Shown here one piece after another: positions 18,101 through 25,187 of a stretch of 34,361 nucleotides of DNA; the first letter of the stretch is position 1, and each line of letters starts with the position of its first letter. Both the position numbers and the translations under genes were made by a program. Under the pieces are notes generated by a model, which worked only from the letters and a program-made list of their open reading frames with translations, ran no database searches and was not told where the DNA came from. The DNA comes from Faecalibacterium longum CLA-AA-H243 (GTDB lineage: Bacteria; Bacillota; Clostridia; Oscillospirales; Ruminococcaceae), in NCBI RefSeq assembly GCF_020687245.1, contig NZ_JAJEQG010000025.1:1-34361 (forward strand), read 5' to 3'.

Positions 18101-21100
18101 GGCAAAGGAATATGCAGAGTTGAAAGGACTGCTCTCCGAGGACGAGTATGCCGCCGCCCGTTCCAGCACTCTGAATGCTCACTACACCTCTCCGGTGGTG
18201 ATTCGCTCTATTTATGATGCGGTCGAGAAGATGGGCTTCCAGTCGGGAAACATCTTGGAACCGTCTATGGGCGTGGGCAACTTTTTTGGTATGTTACCAG
18301 ATTCTATGCAGAGCAGCCGCCTGTATGGTGTAGAACTGGACAGCATCACCGGGCGCATTGCCAAGATGCTGTATCCGCAGGCTGACATTACTGTTGCCGG
18401 CTTTGAGACCACCGACCGCCGTGATTTCTACGATTTGGCGGTGGGCAACGTGCCCTTTGGTCAGTACAAAGTCAACGATAAGGCGTACAACAAGCTGGGG
18501 TTCTCCATCCACAACTACTTTTTCGCCAAAGCTATCGACCAAGTGCGACCGGGCGGTGTCGTGGCGTTCGTCACCAGCCGTTACACCATGGACAGCAAGG
18601 ACAGCACCGCCCGCAAGCACATGGCAGAACGTGCCGATTTGCTGGGTGCGATCCGTCTGCCGAATAATGCGTTCCGTGCTAACGCTGGTACGGATGTTGT
18701 CAGCGATATTATCTTTTTGCAGAAGCGTGACCGCCCTGCGGATATTGAGCCGGACTGGGTGCAGCTTGGCAAGACCGAGGATGGCTTTGCCATCAACCAG
18801 TATTTTGTAGATCACCCGGAAATGGTTCTGGGCGAGCTGACCACCGAAAGCACCCAGTACGGACGAGAGGAATTGACCGTTGCACCTATCGAGGGCACCA
18901 GCCTTGCCGACCAGCTTGCAGAAGCGGTACAGCATATTGAGGGGCAATACACCGAAGTTGAGGTAGAAACACCAGATATTGCGGATGTCGAAAACGAGAA
19001 GCACATTCTCCCGGCTGACCCGGACGTGAAAAACTTCTCCTACACGGTGGTGGACGGCGAAGTGTTCTACCGGGAAAATTCCGTGATGACGCAGGTGGAG
19101 CTGTCTGACACCGCCAAGGGGCGCGTCACCGGCATGGTGGAACTGCGGCAGATCGTCAACGAGCTGATCGAACAGCAGTTGAACGATTACCCGGACGAGG
19201 ACATCAAGGCAACACAGGAGCGTTTGAACACCGCCTACGATGCTTTTACCGCAAAATACGGTCTGCTGAACGACCGCAAAAACGGGCGGCTGTTTGAGCA
19301 GGATTCCTCCTACTATCTGCTGTGTTCGCTGGAAAATCTGGACGAGCAGGGGCAGCTCAAATCCAAGGCGGCGATGTTCACCAAGCGCACCATCCGCCCG
19401 GAGCGCACCGTCACCAGCGTGGATACCCCCAGTGAAGCGCTGGCAGTGTCCATCGGGGAACGCGGCAAGGTGGATTTGCCCTATATGGCAGAGCTGCTGG
19501 GCACTCCCGGTGAGTACGGGCGCATTACCACCGAACTGTCCGGTGTGATCTTCAAAGACCCCAGTGCCGACCCTGCCGATCCGGAAGCGGGGTGGCAGAT
19601 GGCAGACGAGTACCTGTCCGGCGATGTACGGGCAAAGCTGCGAATGGCGCAGTTCGCCGCCGAAACCAACCCGGAATTTGCGGTCAATGTGGATGCGCTG
19701 ATTAAGGCACAGCCCAGAGAACTGGAAGCATCTGAAATTGATGTGCGGCTGGGTGCCACATGGCTTGCGCCTGAAATCATTCAAAAATTTATGACCGAGA
19801 CTTTCCAGATCCCCTACTATCTGCGTCATGCAGTCAAGGTGAGATATTCTCCGTATACCGCAGAGTGGCGTGTGGAGGGTAAAACTGCCACCGGGCGGGG
19901 CGATATTATCTCCTCCGAGACCTACGGCACATCCCGTGCCAATGCCTACAAGATTCTGGAAGAAACCCTGAACCTGAAAGATGTCCGCATCTACGACACC
20001 ATCGAGGATGCTGATGGCAAACCCAAGCGTGTGCTGAACAAGCGGGAGACCATGCTGGCGCAGCAGAAACAGCAGGTCATCAAGGACGCTTTTGCGAACT
20101 GGGGCTGGCAGGACCCCCAGCGGCGCATTGCGCTGGTGAAGCAGTACAACGAGCTGTTTAACTCCACCCGCCCCCGTGAATACGATGGCTCCCACATCCA
20201 TTTCGTCGGCATGAACCCGGAGATCACTCTCCGGGAACACCAGCGCAACGCCATTGCTCATGTGCTTTATGGCGGTAATACGTTGCTTGCACACGAAGTT
20301 GGCGCAGGCAAAACCTACGAAATGGCGGCATCCGCTATGGAAGCAAAACGGCTGGGGCTGTGCCAGAAAAGTCTTTTTGTAGTGCCCAACCATTTGACGG
20401 AGCAATGGGCATCGGAGTTTCTGAATCTCTATCCTAACGCCAAACTCTTGGTGGCACGGCGCAAGGACTTTGAAACTGCCAACCGCAAAAAATTCTGCGC
20501 CCGCATCGCCACCGGCGACTACGATGCCGTCATCATCGGCCATTCGCAATTTGAGCGCATCCCGCTGTCCTTTGAACGGCAGGAGCGCATCATTCAGGAG
20601 CAAATTGATGAAACGCTTGCCGCCATCAACGAACTGAAAGCCCATGCAGGTGAGAATTTCTCCATCAAGCAGATGGAAAAGACCCGGAAAACGCTGGAAA
20701 CCAAGCTGGAAAAACTGCGCTCCGATGAGCGTAAAGACGATGTAATTACCTTTGAACAACTGGGCGTTGACAGGCTTTTTGTGGACGAGAGCCATTTTTA
20801 CAAGAACCTCTTTTTGACCACAAAAATGCGGAATGTCGCAGGATTATCCACCAGCGAAGCGCAGAAATCCAGCGATATGTTCGGCAAGTGTCGCTATCTG
20901 GATGAGATCACCGGCGGGCGGGGCGTGGTGTTCGCCACGGGCACGCCCGTGAGCAATTCCATGACCGAGTTGTACACGGTCATGCGGTATTTGCAGTACA
21001 GCACCTTGCAGCAGAAAAAGCTGACCCACTTCGACTGCTGGGCATCCACTTTTGGAGAGACCACCACTGCAATCGAGCTTGCGCCGGAAGGTACAGGCTA

Positions 21101-22766
21101 TCGGGCGAGAACGAGATTTGCCAAGTTCTTCAACCTCCCGGAACTGATGTCCATGTTCAAGGAGGTTGCGGACATTAAAACATCCGACCAGCTCCATCTG
21201 CCTGTGCCCGAAGCGAAGTTTGAAACCGTGGTGGCGAAACCGTCCGACATCCAAAAGGAAATGGTGCAGGAACTGAGCAAACGTGCCGCAGAAATCCACT
21301 CCGGTACCGTGGATGCCTCAGTGGACAATATGCTCTGTGTCACCAACGACGGCAGAAAGATCGGCTTGGATGTGCGCCTGATGAACCCCATGCTGCCGGA
21401 CGACCCCAACAGCAAGCTGAACGTATGCGTTCAGAACGTGCTGAAGATCTGGGAGGAAGGCAAAGACCAGAAGCTGACCCAACTTTTGTTCTGTGACCTC
21501 TCAACACCAAAGAACGATGGCAATTTCAACGTCTACGATGACATTCGCAAAAAGCTGGTTGCTGCCGGTGTGCCGGAAAACGAGATCGAGTTTATCCACA
21601 ACGCAGATACCGAAGCAAAAAAAGCGGCATTGTTCTCCAAAGTGCGCTCCGGCGATGTGCGAGTTTTGCTCGGAAGCACGGCGAAAATGGGAGCGGGCAC
21701 CAACGTCCAGTCCCGGCTTGTGGCGGTGCATCATCTGGATGTTGGCTGGAAGCCCAGCGACATGACCCAGCGCAATGGTCGCATCATCCGTCAGGGCAAT
21801 ATGAATAAGGAAGTCAAGGTGTTCAATTACGTCACGGAAGGGACATTTGACTCGTACTTGTTTCAGACCCTTGAGAATAAACAGCGGTTTATCAGCCAAA
21901 TCATGACTTCCAAATCTCCTGTTCGCTCCTGCGAGGATGTGGACGAACAGGCACTTTCCTATGCGGAGATCAAGGCATTGTGTGCTGGAAATCCATTGAT
22001 TAAAGAAAAAATGGATTTGGACGTGCAGGTGGCAAAGCTGAAGGTGTTGAAAGCCGACCACCAGAGCCAGAAATTCCGCTTGCAAGACAAGCTGCTCACA
22101 AAATTCCCGGCTGACATTCAGGAAACGAACGCCTATATTGCCGGGCTGAAAGGGGATGCACAGCTTGCCGACGCCTATCCGCAGGGCAAGGAGGAGTTTT
22201 GCGGCATGACCATCAAAGGTGTTGCCTACGATGAGAAAAAGACCGCCGGTGAGCGTCTGGTGCTTGCCTGCTCCGAACTGCCCAACGCCGAAGAAAAAGT
22301 GATCGGCAGCTACCGGGGCTTTGAGTTGTCTCTGCGGTTCGATACCTTCCGCAGCGAATATCAGGCGATTCTGAAGGGGCAGCGGAGGTACCCGGTGCCC
22401 TTGGGCACCGACCCACTGGGCAACATCATCCGTCTGGATAACTCCCTGAACAACTTCCCGGAGCGTATCACCGCCGCAGAAAACGAGCTGGATACCCTGC
22501 ATCAGCAGCAGGCAGCGGCACAGATTGAGGTGGAAAAGCCCTTCCCGCAGGAGGAAGAACTGGCAGAGAAGTCCGCACGACTTGCAGAATTGAACGCTCA
22601 GTTGGATGTGGACGAAAAGAGCCACGAGCCGGAACAGGATGAGGAAGAACAGGAGGATGCACCTCGCCGTCCCTCGGTGCTGGCGGCACTGGAAGAAAAG
22701 TCGGACAAGACGGAGCCGGTGAAGCCCTTCCGCAGTTATTACGACAAGGATGGTGATGCCCGGTGA
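15192..22766 (+). CDS. Giant N6-methylase/SNF2-type helicase polyvalent protein
   Basis: A 2524-residue protein of the helicase-methylase type carried by CD1115-like elements. In order: an N-terminal region with a WNNRMNRYVRRGSKGIALLD segment; a Pro/Ala/Glu-rich linker (about 255-375) that overlies the nested tnpV-like frame; LPD-like modules; a segment resembling MutS domain I (YNALKEQHPDALVGFEQNG, near 640); the N6-adenine methylase core with EPSMGVGNF near 1021 and NVPFGQY near 1083; then a superfamily 2 helicase with HEVGAGKT near 1700, DESH near 1865 and GRIIRQGN near 2196; and a coiled, acidic tail. ATG 15192 follows AAAAAGGAGGAA. Likely protects or unwinds the element's DNA during transfer; this is inference. 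Confidence 0.9.
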   Translation: MPSKTEEYLALAQRTANGLTRYWESWTNYLTTASRLYKYPFADQLMIYAQRPDSTACASFDIWNNRMNRYVRRGSKGIALLDQSSSVPRLHYVFDVSDTGVRRNSRDPEVWQFNDDLKQPVSEMLSKTYGISGERVSQQLADVAGKLVADYWDNNGGDIRAIVDGSLLMDYDEAGVEMQFKSAAAMSVTYTLLERCGFEPAGWFDKDDFQAIYNFSTPDSVYALGAAVSDMSREVLRQIERTVKTTIRRRNAERSQYEYEQQERDLLDRRGLPAPEPDSEPAPEAAGQVRQAAPDVPERPSPSAVQHDAPEREPVPAPDGGGANSRGPDAADHSTALETDPRPGQGAESDGMGAAHEQPAGTGRGTGADGIDLQLSFFDAHIPTEVQQIEKIDQAESEKTPSAFSLSQAEIENELRKHGSGFMGGKQRIMALYQTQPDRSLRAKALAKEYGIGGHSHDYLDGSRGFVNHDWKGLEFDHYPDHQKITLKWAQVEQYIDLMIQSDRYLTDKEKEHYTPPAPVNAEPDVELARAKNLIREFCQEEYDSEPDFSNLSKIGVAYTNATDEEIPIQVNVDLVGYRVERYLGEVLIDERQYESLEDLAETELEALDFSELVSVTDEELEHYHSKAEERPALLPLDAATEYNALKEQHPDALVGFEQNGQFEFYADDAQKVSELLGGKLLEKETPLGTVPVTGFPRNQWAYRAKQLWQCGENVYLAGLNEDGTHHQTKYLRREDYLPLGATIHMEGRTFRVDTVNFDKDSVTLQDVALAEMRMPIFREEPLALVRELYEQEQDVMEHPLPDYKVGDNVIVDLPTRTIEGKIGYVGETDVRIDTSAQGQSWDNEVINKQQFEDGLRQVTPELTDEELDALPISAVMDRKVQTFPDAATLDEALNAEPAPEPAGNFHITDDDLGVGGPKQKFARNIEAIRTLFKLEEEHRGATAEEQRVLSQYVGWGGLADAFDPGKDSWAKEYAELKGLLSEDEYAAARSSTLNAHYTSPVVIRSIYDAVEKMGFQSGNILEPSMGVGNFFGMLPDSMQSSRLYGVELDSITGRIAKMLYPQADITVAGFETTDRRDFYDLAVGNVPFGQYKVNDKAYNKLGFSIHNYFFAKAIDQVRPGGVVAFVTSRYTMDSKDSTARKHMAERADLLGAIRLPNNAFRANAGTDVVSDIIFLQKRDRPADIEPDWVQLGKTEDGFAINQYFVDHPEMVLGELTTESTQYGREELTVAPIEGTSLADQLAEAVQHIEGQYTEVEVETPDIADVENEKHILPADPDVKNFSYTVVDGEVFYRENSVMTQVELSDTAKGRVTGMVELRQIVNELIEQQLNDYPDEDIKATQERLNTAYDAFTAKYGLLNDRKNGRLFEQDSSYYLLCSLENLDEQGQLKSKAAMFTKRTIRPERTVTSVDTPSEALAVSIGERGKVDLPYMAELLGTPGEYGRITTELSGVIFKDPSADPADPEAGWQMADEYLSGDVRAKLRMAQFAAETNPEFAVNVDALIKAQPRELEASEIDVRLGATWLAPEIIQKFMTETFQIPYYLRHAVKVRYSPYTAEWRVEGKTATGRGDIISSETYGTSRANAYKILEETLNLKDVRIYDTIEDADGKPKRVLNKRETMLAQQKQQVIKDAFANWGWQDPQRRIALVKQYNELFNSTRPREYDGSHIHFVGMNPEITLREHQRNAIAHVLYGGNTLLAHEVGAGKTYEMAASAMEAKRLGLCQKSLFVVPNHLTEQWASEFLNLYPNAKLLVARRKDFETANRKKFCARIATGDYDAVIIGHSQFERIPLSFERQERIIQEQIDETLAAINELKAHAGENFSIKQMEKTRKTLETKLEKLRSDERKDDVITFEQLGVDRLFVDESHFYKNLFLTTKMRNVAGLSTSEAQKSSDMFGKCRYLDEITGGRGVVFATGTPVSNSMTELYTVMRYLQYSTLQQKKLTHFDCWASTFGETTTAIELAPEGTGYRARTRFAKFFNLPELMSMFKEVADIKTSDQLHLPVPEAKFETVVAKPSDIQKEMVQELSKRAAEIHSGTVDASVDNMLCVTNDGRKIGLDVRLMNPMLPDDPNSKLNVCVQNVLKIWEEGKDQKLTQLLFCDLSTPKNDGNFNVYDDIRKKLVAAGVPENEIEFIHNADTEAKKAALFSKVRSGDVRVLLGSTAKMGAGTNVQSRLVAVHHLDVGWKPSDMTQRNGRIIRQGNMNKEVKVFNYVTEGTFDSYLFQTLENKQRFISQIMTSKSPVRSCEDVDEQALSYAEIKALCAGNPLIKEKMDLDVQVAKLKVLKADHQSQKFRLQDKLLTKFPADIQETNAYIAGLKGDAQLADAYPQGKEEFCGMTIKGVAYDEKKTAGERLVLACSELPNAEEKVIGSYRGFELSLRFDTFRSEYQAILKGQRRYPVPLGTDPLGNIIRLDNSLNNFPERITAAENELDTLHQQQAAAQIEVEKPFPQEEELAEKSARLAELNAQLDVDEKSHEPEQDEEEQEDAPRRPSVLAALEEKSDKTEPVKPFRSYYDKDGDAR
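15961..16317 (+). CDS. TnpV-like protein nested in the helicase gene
   Basis: A 118-residue protein encoded entirely inside the helicase gene on the same strand in another frame. Family-like features are VGDYQLPNLIL, GKYGRLRRTYLKDHRPVLYN, PHLMEVEQTAEDRMQQTI and the C-terminal QMAWVQHMNSLRAQAEEL, which match the transposon-encoded TnpV family as I know it. The ATG at 15961 has a good ribosome site (GAAAGGAG) five bases upstream. In the overlapped frame the helicase has only a low-complexity Pro/Ala/Glu linker, so the constraint appears to lie on the TnpV frame. Function unknown. Confidence 0.8.
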   Translation: MNMNSRNVTYSTVGDYQLPNLILNQPRKPLGKYGRLRRTYLKDHRPVLYNTMLLNGSLYPHLMEVEQTAEDRMQQTIAQLLKQTPAPDKEQNQMAWVQHMNSLRAQAEELVLMELIYS

Positions 22767-23095
22767 GCGACCGCCGCGACCAGCAACTCCATTTCCGGGT
22801 CAGCAAGCCGGAATTGGAGCGGATTCGGAACAAAATGGAAGCCAGCGGCATCCTGAGCATTGGCTCCTATCTGCGCAAGATGGCACTGGACGGGTATTGT
22901 CTGCATCTGGATCTGCCGCAGCTGCGCCGGATGGCGTATCTTTTGCAGATGTGTAGCAACAATCTGAACCAGTACGCCAAAGTAGCCAATGAAAACGGTC
23001 AGATTTATACTGCCGATCTGGAGGATTTGCGCGCCCGGTTGGATGAACTGATCAGCGTCAGCAAGCAAATTCTTGCAAAGCTGACCGAGCTGTAA
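22763..23095 (+). CDS. mobC: MobC-like relaxosome accessory protein
   Basis: A 110-residue MobC-type DNA-binding protein that helps the relaxase at oriT. It has an N-terminal ribbon-helix-helix-like segment (LHFRVSKPELERIRNKMEAS), then ILSIGSYLRKMALDG and a C-terminal helix pair with CSNNLNQYAKVANENG, typical of the MobC family. The GTG start at 22763 overlaps the helicase stop by four bases, so translation is probably coupled to the upstream gene. It lies upstream of the relaxase gene, separated by a divergent zinc-finger gene. Confidence 0.87.
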   Translation: MSDRRDQQLHFRVSKPELERIRNKMEASGILSIGSYLRKMALDGYCLHLDLPQLRRMAYLLQMCSNNLNQYAKVANENGQIYTADLEDLRARLDELISVSKQILAKLTEL

Positions 23096-23100
23096 CACTG

Positions 23101-23128
23101 CCCGCAGTCAAACACTGCGGGTTACATA
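23101..23128 (+). repeat. Hairpin followed by TACATA (copy 4 of 4)
   Basis: Stem CCCGCAGT/ACTGCGGG with loop CAAAC, then T and TACATA, six bases after the mobC stop. The stem sequence differs from the other copies but the layout is the same. Confidence 0.6.
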
Positions 23129-23147
23129 AATTTTATTAGCATAAGGA

Positions 23148-23498
23148 TTACCACTCATCTTCGTCCTCGTCATCCTTATTGAGCAGTAAATCTTCAAATT
23201 CATCGGCATCATCCGACGCAAGCCGTTCCGGGTGGAAGCGCATATCAAGCTGCTCCTGCGCAAGCTTCCGAATCTCAGGCCGCTTGTCATGGGCTTTGTT
23301 GTTCAGCCATTTTATTTGTTCTTTGGAAAGTCTCCATGGCAAAGAAAGCAGCTTGTTTTCGATCATCTGCGCAGAGCGTACATCTGGCGGCAGAGCAGCG
23401 CACTTTTTACAGATGTGCGCTGTATGACCTTTGCCCGAAAACTTTTCATTTGCTTTGTACTCGTCGCAGACTTTACAATAATGTCCGTGCTTTTTCAT
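23148..23498 (-). CDS. Zinc-finger protein of unknown function
   Basis: A 116-residue protein on the strand opposite to mobC and mobA. The N-terminal 35 residues form a zinc-binding module (HYCKVCDEYKANEKFSGKGH followed by TAHICKKC), the middle is helical (NKLLSLPWRLSKEQIKWLNN) and the C-terminus is a very acidic tail (DDADEFEDLLLNKDDEDEDEW). ATG 23498 is chosen for its AAAGGAAT upstream; the longer frame upstream would run through the mobA promoter region. Small zinc-finger proteins like this occur in Clostridia elements, but I know no function. Position suggests a regulator of mobilisation or a stand-alone insert. Confidence 0.65.
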   Translation of the reverse strand: MKKHGHYCKVCDEYKANEKFSGKGHTAHICKKCAALPPDVRSAQMIENKLLSLPWRLSKEQIKWLNNKAHDKRPEIRKLAQEQLDMRFHPERLASDDADEFEDLLLNKDDEDEDEW

Positions 23499-23585
23499 GG
23501 GACAGATTCCTTTCACAGATATTTTTACCAGTGTATCAGATTTTGAAGTCAATTCCAATTTATTTTTAAGAAAAGGGGGCGTTCG

Positions 23586-24971
23586 ATGGCCGCAACACGT
23601 TTGATTGCGCTGCACAAAAACAGGGGCAAGTCGGTTGCGGCCTGCCTGAAAAGCCGCACGGACTACGCGAAGAATCCTGACAAAACGAACAAGGGAGAAC
23701 TGGTCAGCAGCTATGAGTGCAGCCCCTTGACCGCAGACGAAGAATTTATGCTTTCCAAGCGGCAGTATGAATTTGTCACTGGGCGCATACAAAAAAATGA
23801 TGTGATCGCCTATCAAATTCGACAGTCTTTCAAGCCCGGTGAGATTACCGCCGAGGAAGCCAACAAGGTGGGCTATGAACTTGCCATGCGGTTTACCAAG
23901 GGCAAATACGCTTTTATCGTTGCCACCCACACAGACCGGGAACACATCCACAATCACATTATCTACAACTCCACTGCGCTGGACAGCACCCGAAAATTTC
24001 GGGATTTTTTATTATCCGGGCTGGCCGTGCAGCGGTTGAGCGATTTGATTTGTCTGGAACATCAGCTGTCTGTTATTGAAATCAAGCCGTACCGAGAGCG
24101 GCAGAAGCGCACCCTTTATCCACCCAGAGAAAGTAATCGTGATAAGCTGTGTGCCGTAATCGACAACATCCTGCTGAACGAGAGGCCCGCAAATTTCGAG
24201 GGCTTTCTTCAGAAGCTGGAACAGCAGGGCTACGAAATCAAACGGGGAAAGTACACTTCGGTCAAAGGAACACGGCAGAAACGCTTTATCCGTTTTCGGA
24301 CACTGGGCGCGGGATACAGTGAAGATGAAATCAAGGCGGTCATTGCCGGAGAATCCGAACACCGCCCGTATCAGAAGCAGCCACCGAAAGAGCAGCCGTT
24401 CCACCTGTTGGTGGACATTCAGGCAAAACTCTCCGAGGGCAAAAGCGAAGGCTATGCACGGTGGGCTAAACGCTACAATTTGAAAGAGATGTCCAAGACC
24501 CTGATTTTTTTGCAGGAAAATAAAATCGGCAGCATTGAGGAGATGCAGGAGCGTGTGGATGCTGCTACTGCTCACTATCACGAACTGGGCGATTCCATTA
24601 AAGATTCTGAAAATCGACTGGCAGAAATTGCGGTGCTGAAAGCACACATCATCAACTACGCCAAGACGCGACCAGTCTATGATGCCTACCGAAAGACCGG
24701 ATACAGCAAGCACTTTCTGGAAGGTCATCGTGCAGAGATCACACTGCACAAGGCAGCGAAAGCGGCATTCGATGAAGCTAACCTGAAAAAGCTCCCCAAG
24801 GTGAAAGAACTGGATACGGAATATTCCAAGCTGCTGACGGAAAAGAAAGCACTCTACCCGGACTATCGTAAAGCGAAAGAAGAAATGCAGGAGCTTCTTC
24901 GTGCAAAGAGAAACGTAGAACTGTTCTTTGCAGAGGAAAAGAGCAGCACCGAAAAAACGAAGTCCCGATAA
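23586..24971 (+). CDS. mobA: MobA-type relaxase (MOB-P like)
   Basis: A 461-residue relaxase that nicks oriT and pilots the strand through the channel. The Relaxase/mobilisation nuclease domain occupies about the first 250 residues: a conserved tyrosine candidate in RTDYAKNPDK (near residue 27) and the metal-binding histidine motif HTDREHIHNHIIYN (about residues 115-128). The C-terminal 200 residues are mostly coiled coil (KEMSKTLIFLQENKIGSIEE onward). ATG 23586 is preceded by AAAGGGGGC. It is followed by a strong terminator and then a region of inverted repeats that could be oriT. Complete in length. Confidence 0.9.
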   Translation: MAATRLIALHKNRGKSVAACLKSRTDYAKNPDKTNKGELVSSYECSPLTADEEFMLSKRQYEFVTGRIQKNDVIAYQIRQSFKPGEITAEEANKVGYELAMRFTKGKYAFIVATHTDREHIHNHIIYNSTALDSTRKFRDFLLSGLAVQRLSDLICLEHQLSVIEIKPYRERQKRTLYPPRESNRDKLCAVIDNILLNERPANFEGFLQKLEQQGYEIKRGKYTSVKGTRQKRFIRFRTLGAGYSEDEIKAVIAGESEHRPYQKQPPKEQPFHLLVDIQAKLSEGKSEGYARWAKRYNLKEMSKTLIFLQENKIGSIEEMQERVDAATAHYHELGDSIKDSENRLAEIAVLKAHIINYAKTRPVYDAYRKTGYSKHFLEGHRAEITLHKAAKAAFDEANLKKLPKVKELDTEYSKLLTEKKALYPDYRKAKEEMQELLRAKRNVELFFAEEKSSTEKTKSR

Positions 24972-24975
24972 ACGA

Positions 24976-25025
24976 AGATAGCCTAGGACCCTTCCCTCAT
25001 GGAAGAGCCCTAGGCTATCTTTTTT
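24976..25025 (+). terminator. Strong intrinsic terminator after mobA
   Basis: Twelve-pair perfect stem AGATAGCCTAGG/CCTAGGCTATCT with an inner loop that can itself pair (CTTCC/GGAAG), followed by a run of T. It ends the backbone transcription unit just before the cargo. Confidence 0.93.
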
Positions 25026-25058
25026 GTTATAAAAGTGTTTGGAACAAACGCGCAGCCT

Positions 25059-25164
25059 GCATCGCACGATGCGGAACGATAGGGGATTGGGCACAGCCCA
25101 ACAAGCATTTTGAATTTGGATTTGAAAAATCTGATTCAAAAATCGCGAGTTGGTACCAGCTCGC
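25059..25164. other. Cluster of inverted repeats, candidate oriT
   Basis: Four inverted repeats in about 105 bases directly after the relaxase: GCATCG/CGATGC (25059-25072), TTGGGC/GCCCAA around ACA (about 25087-25101), an AT-rich two-tier hairpin with outer arms TTTTGAAT/ATTCAAAA and inner GATTT/AAATC (25108-25141), and GCGAG-TGGTACCA-CTCGC (25145-25164, two mismatches). Dense symmetric repeats beside a relaxase gene are typical of transfer origins. The nic site cannot be read from sequence. Confidence 0.45.
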
Positions 25165-25187
25165 CCTGCTTGCCACCTCGTTTTCCT

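Noticed and set aside
18294-20795. 833-residue open frame on the minus strand
   Set aside because: Antisense shadow of the helicase gene. No family-like motifs, and the plus strand encodes clear methylase and helicase motifs over the same bases.
23499-23957. N-terminal extension of the zinc-finger gene to 23957
   Set aside because: The extension is antisense to mobA and crosses its promoter region; the ATG at 23498 has a ribosome site.
24012-25139. 375-residue open frame on the minus strand
   Set aside because: Antisense of mobA continuing through the mobA terminator and the inverted-repeat cluster; not supported.
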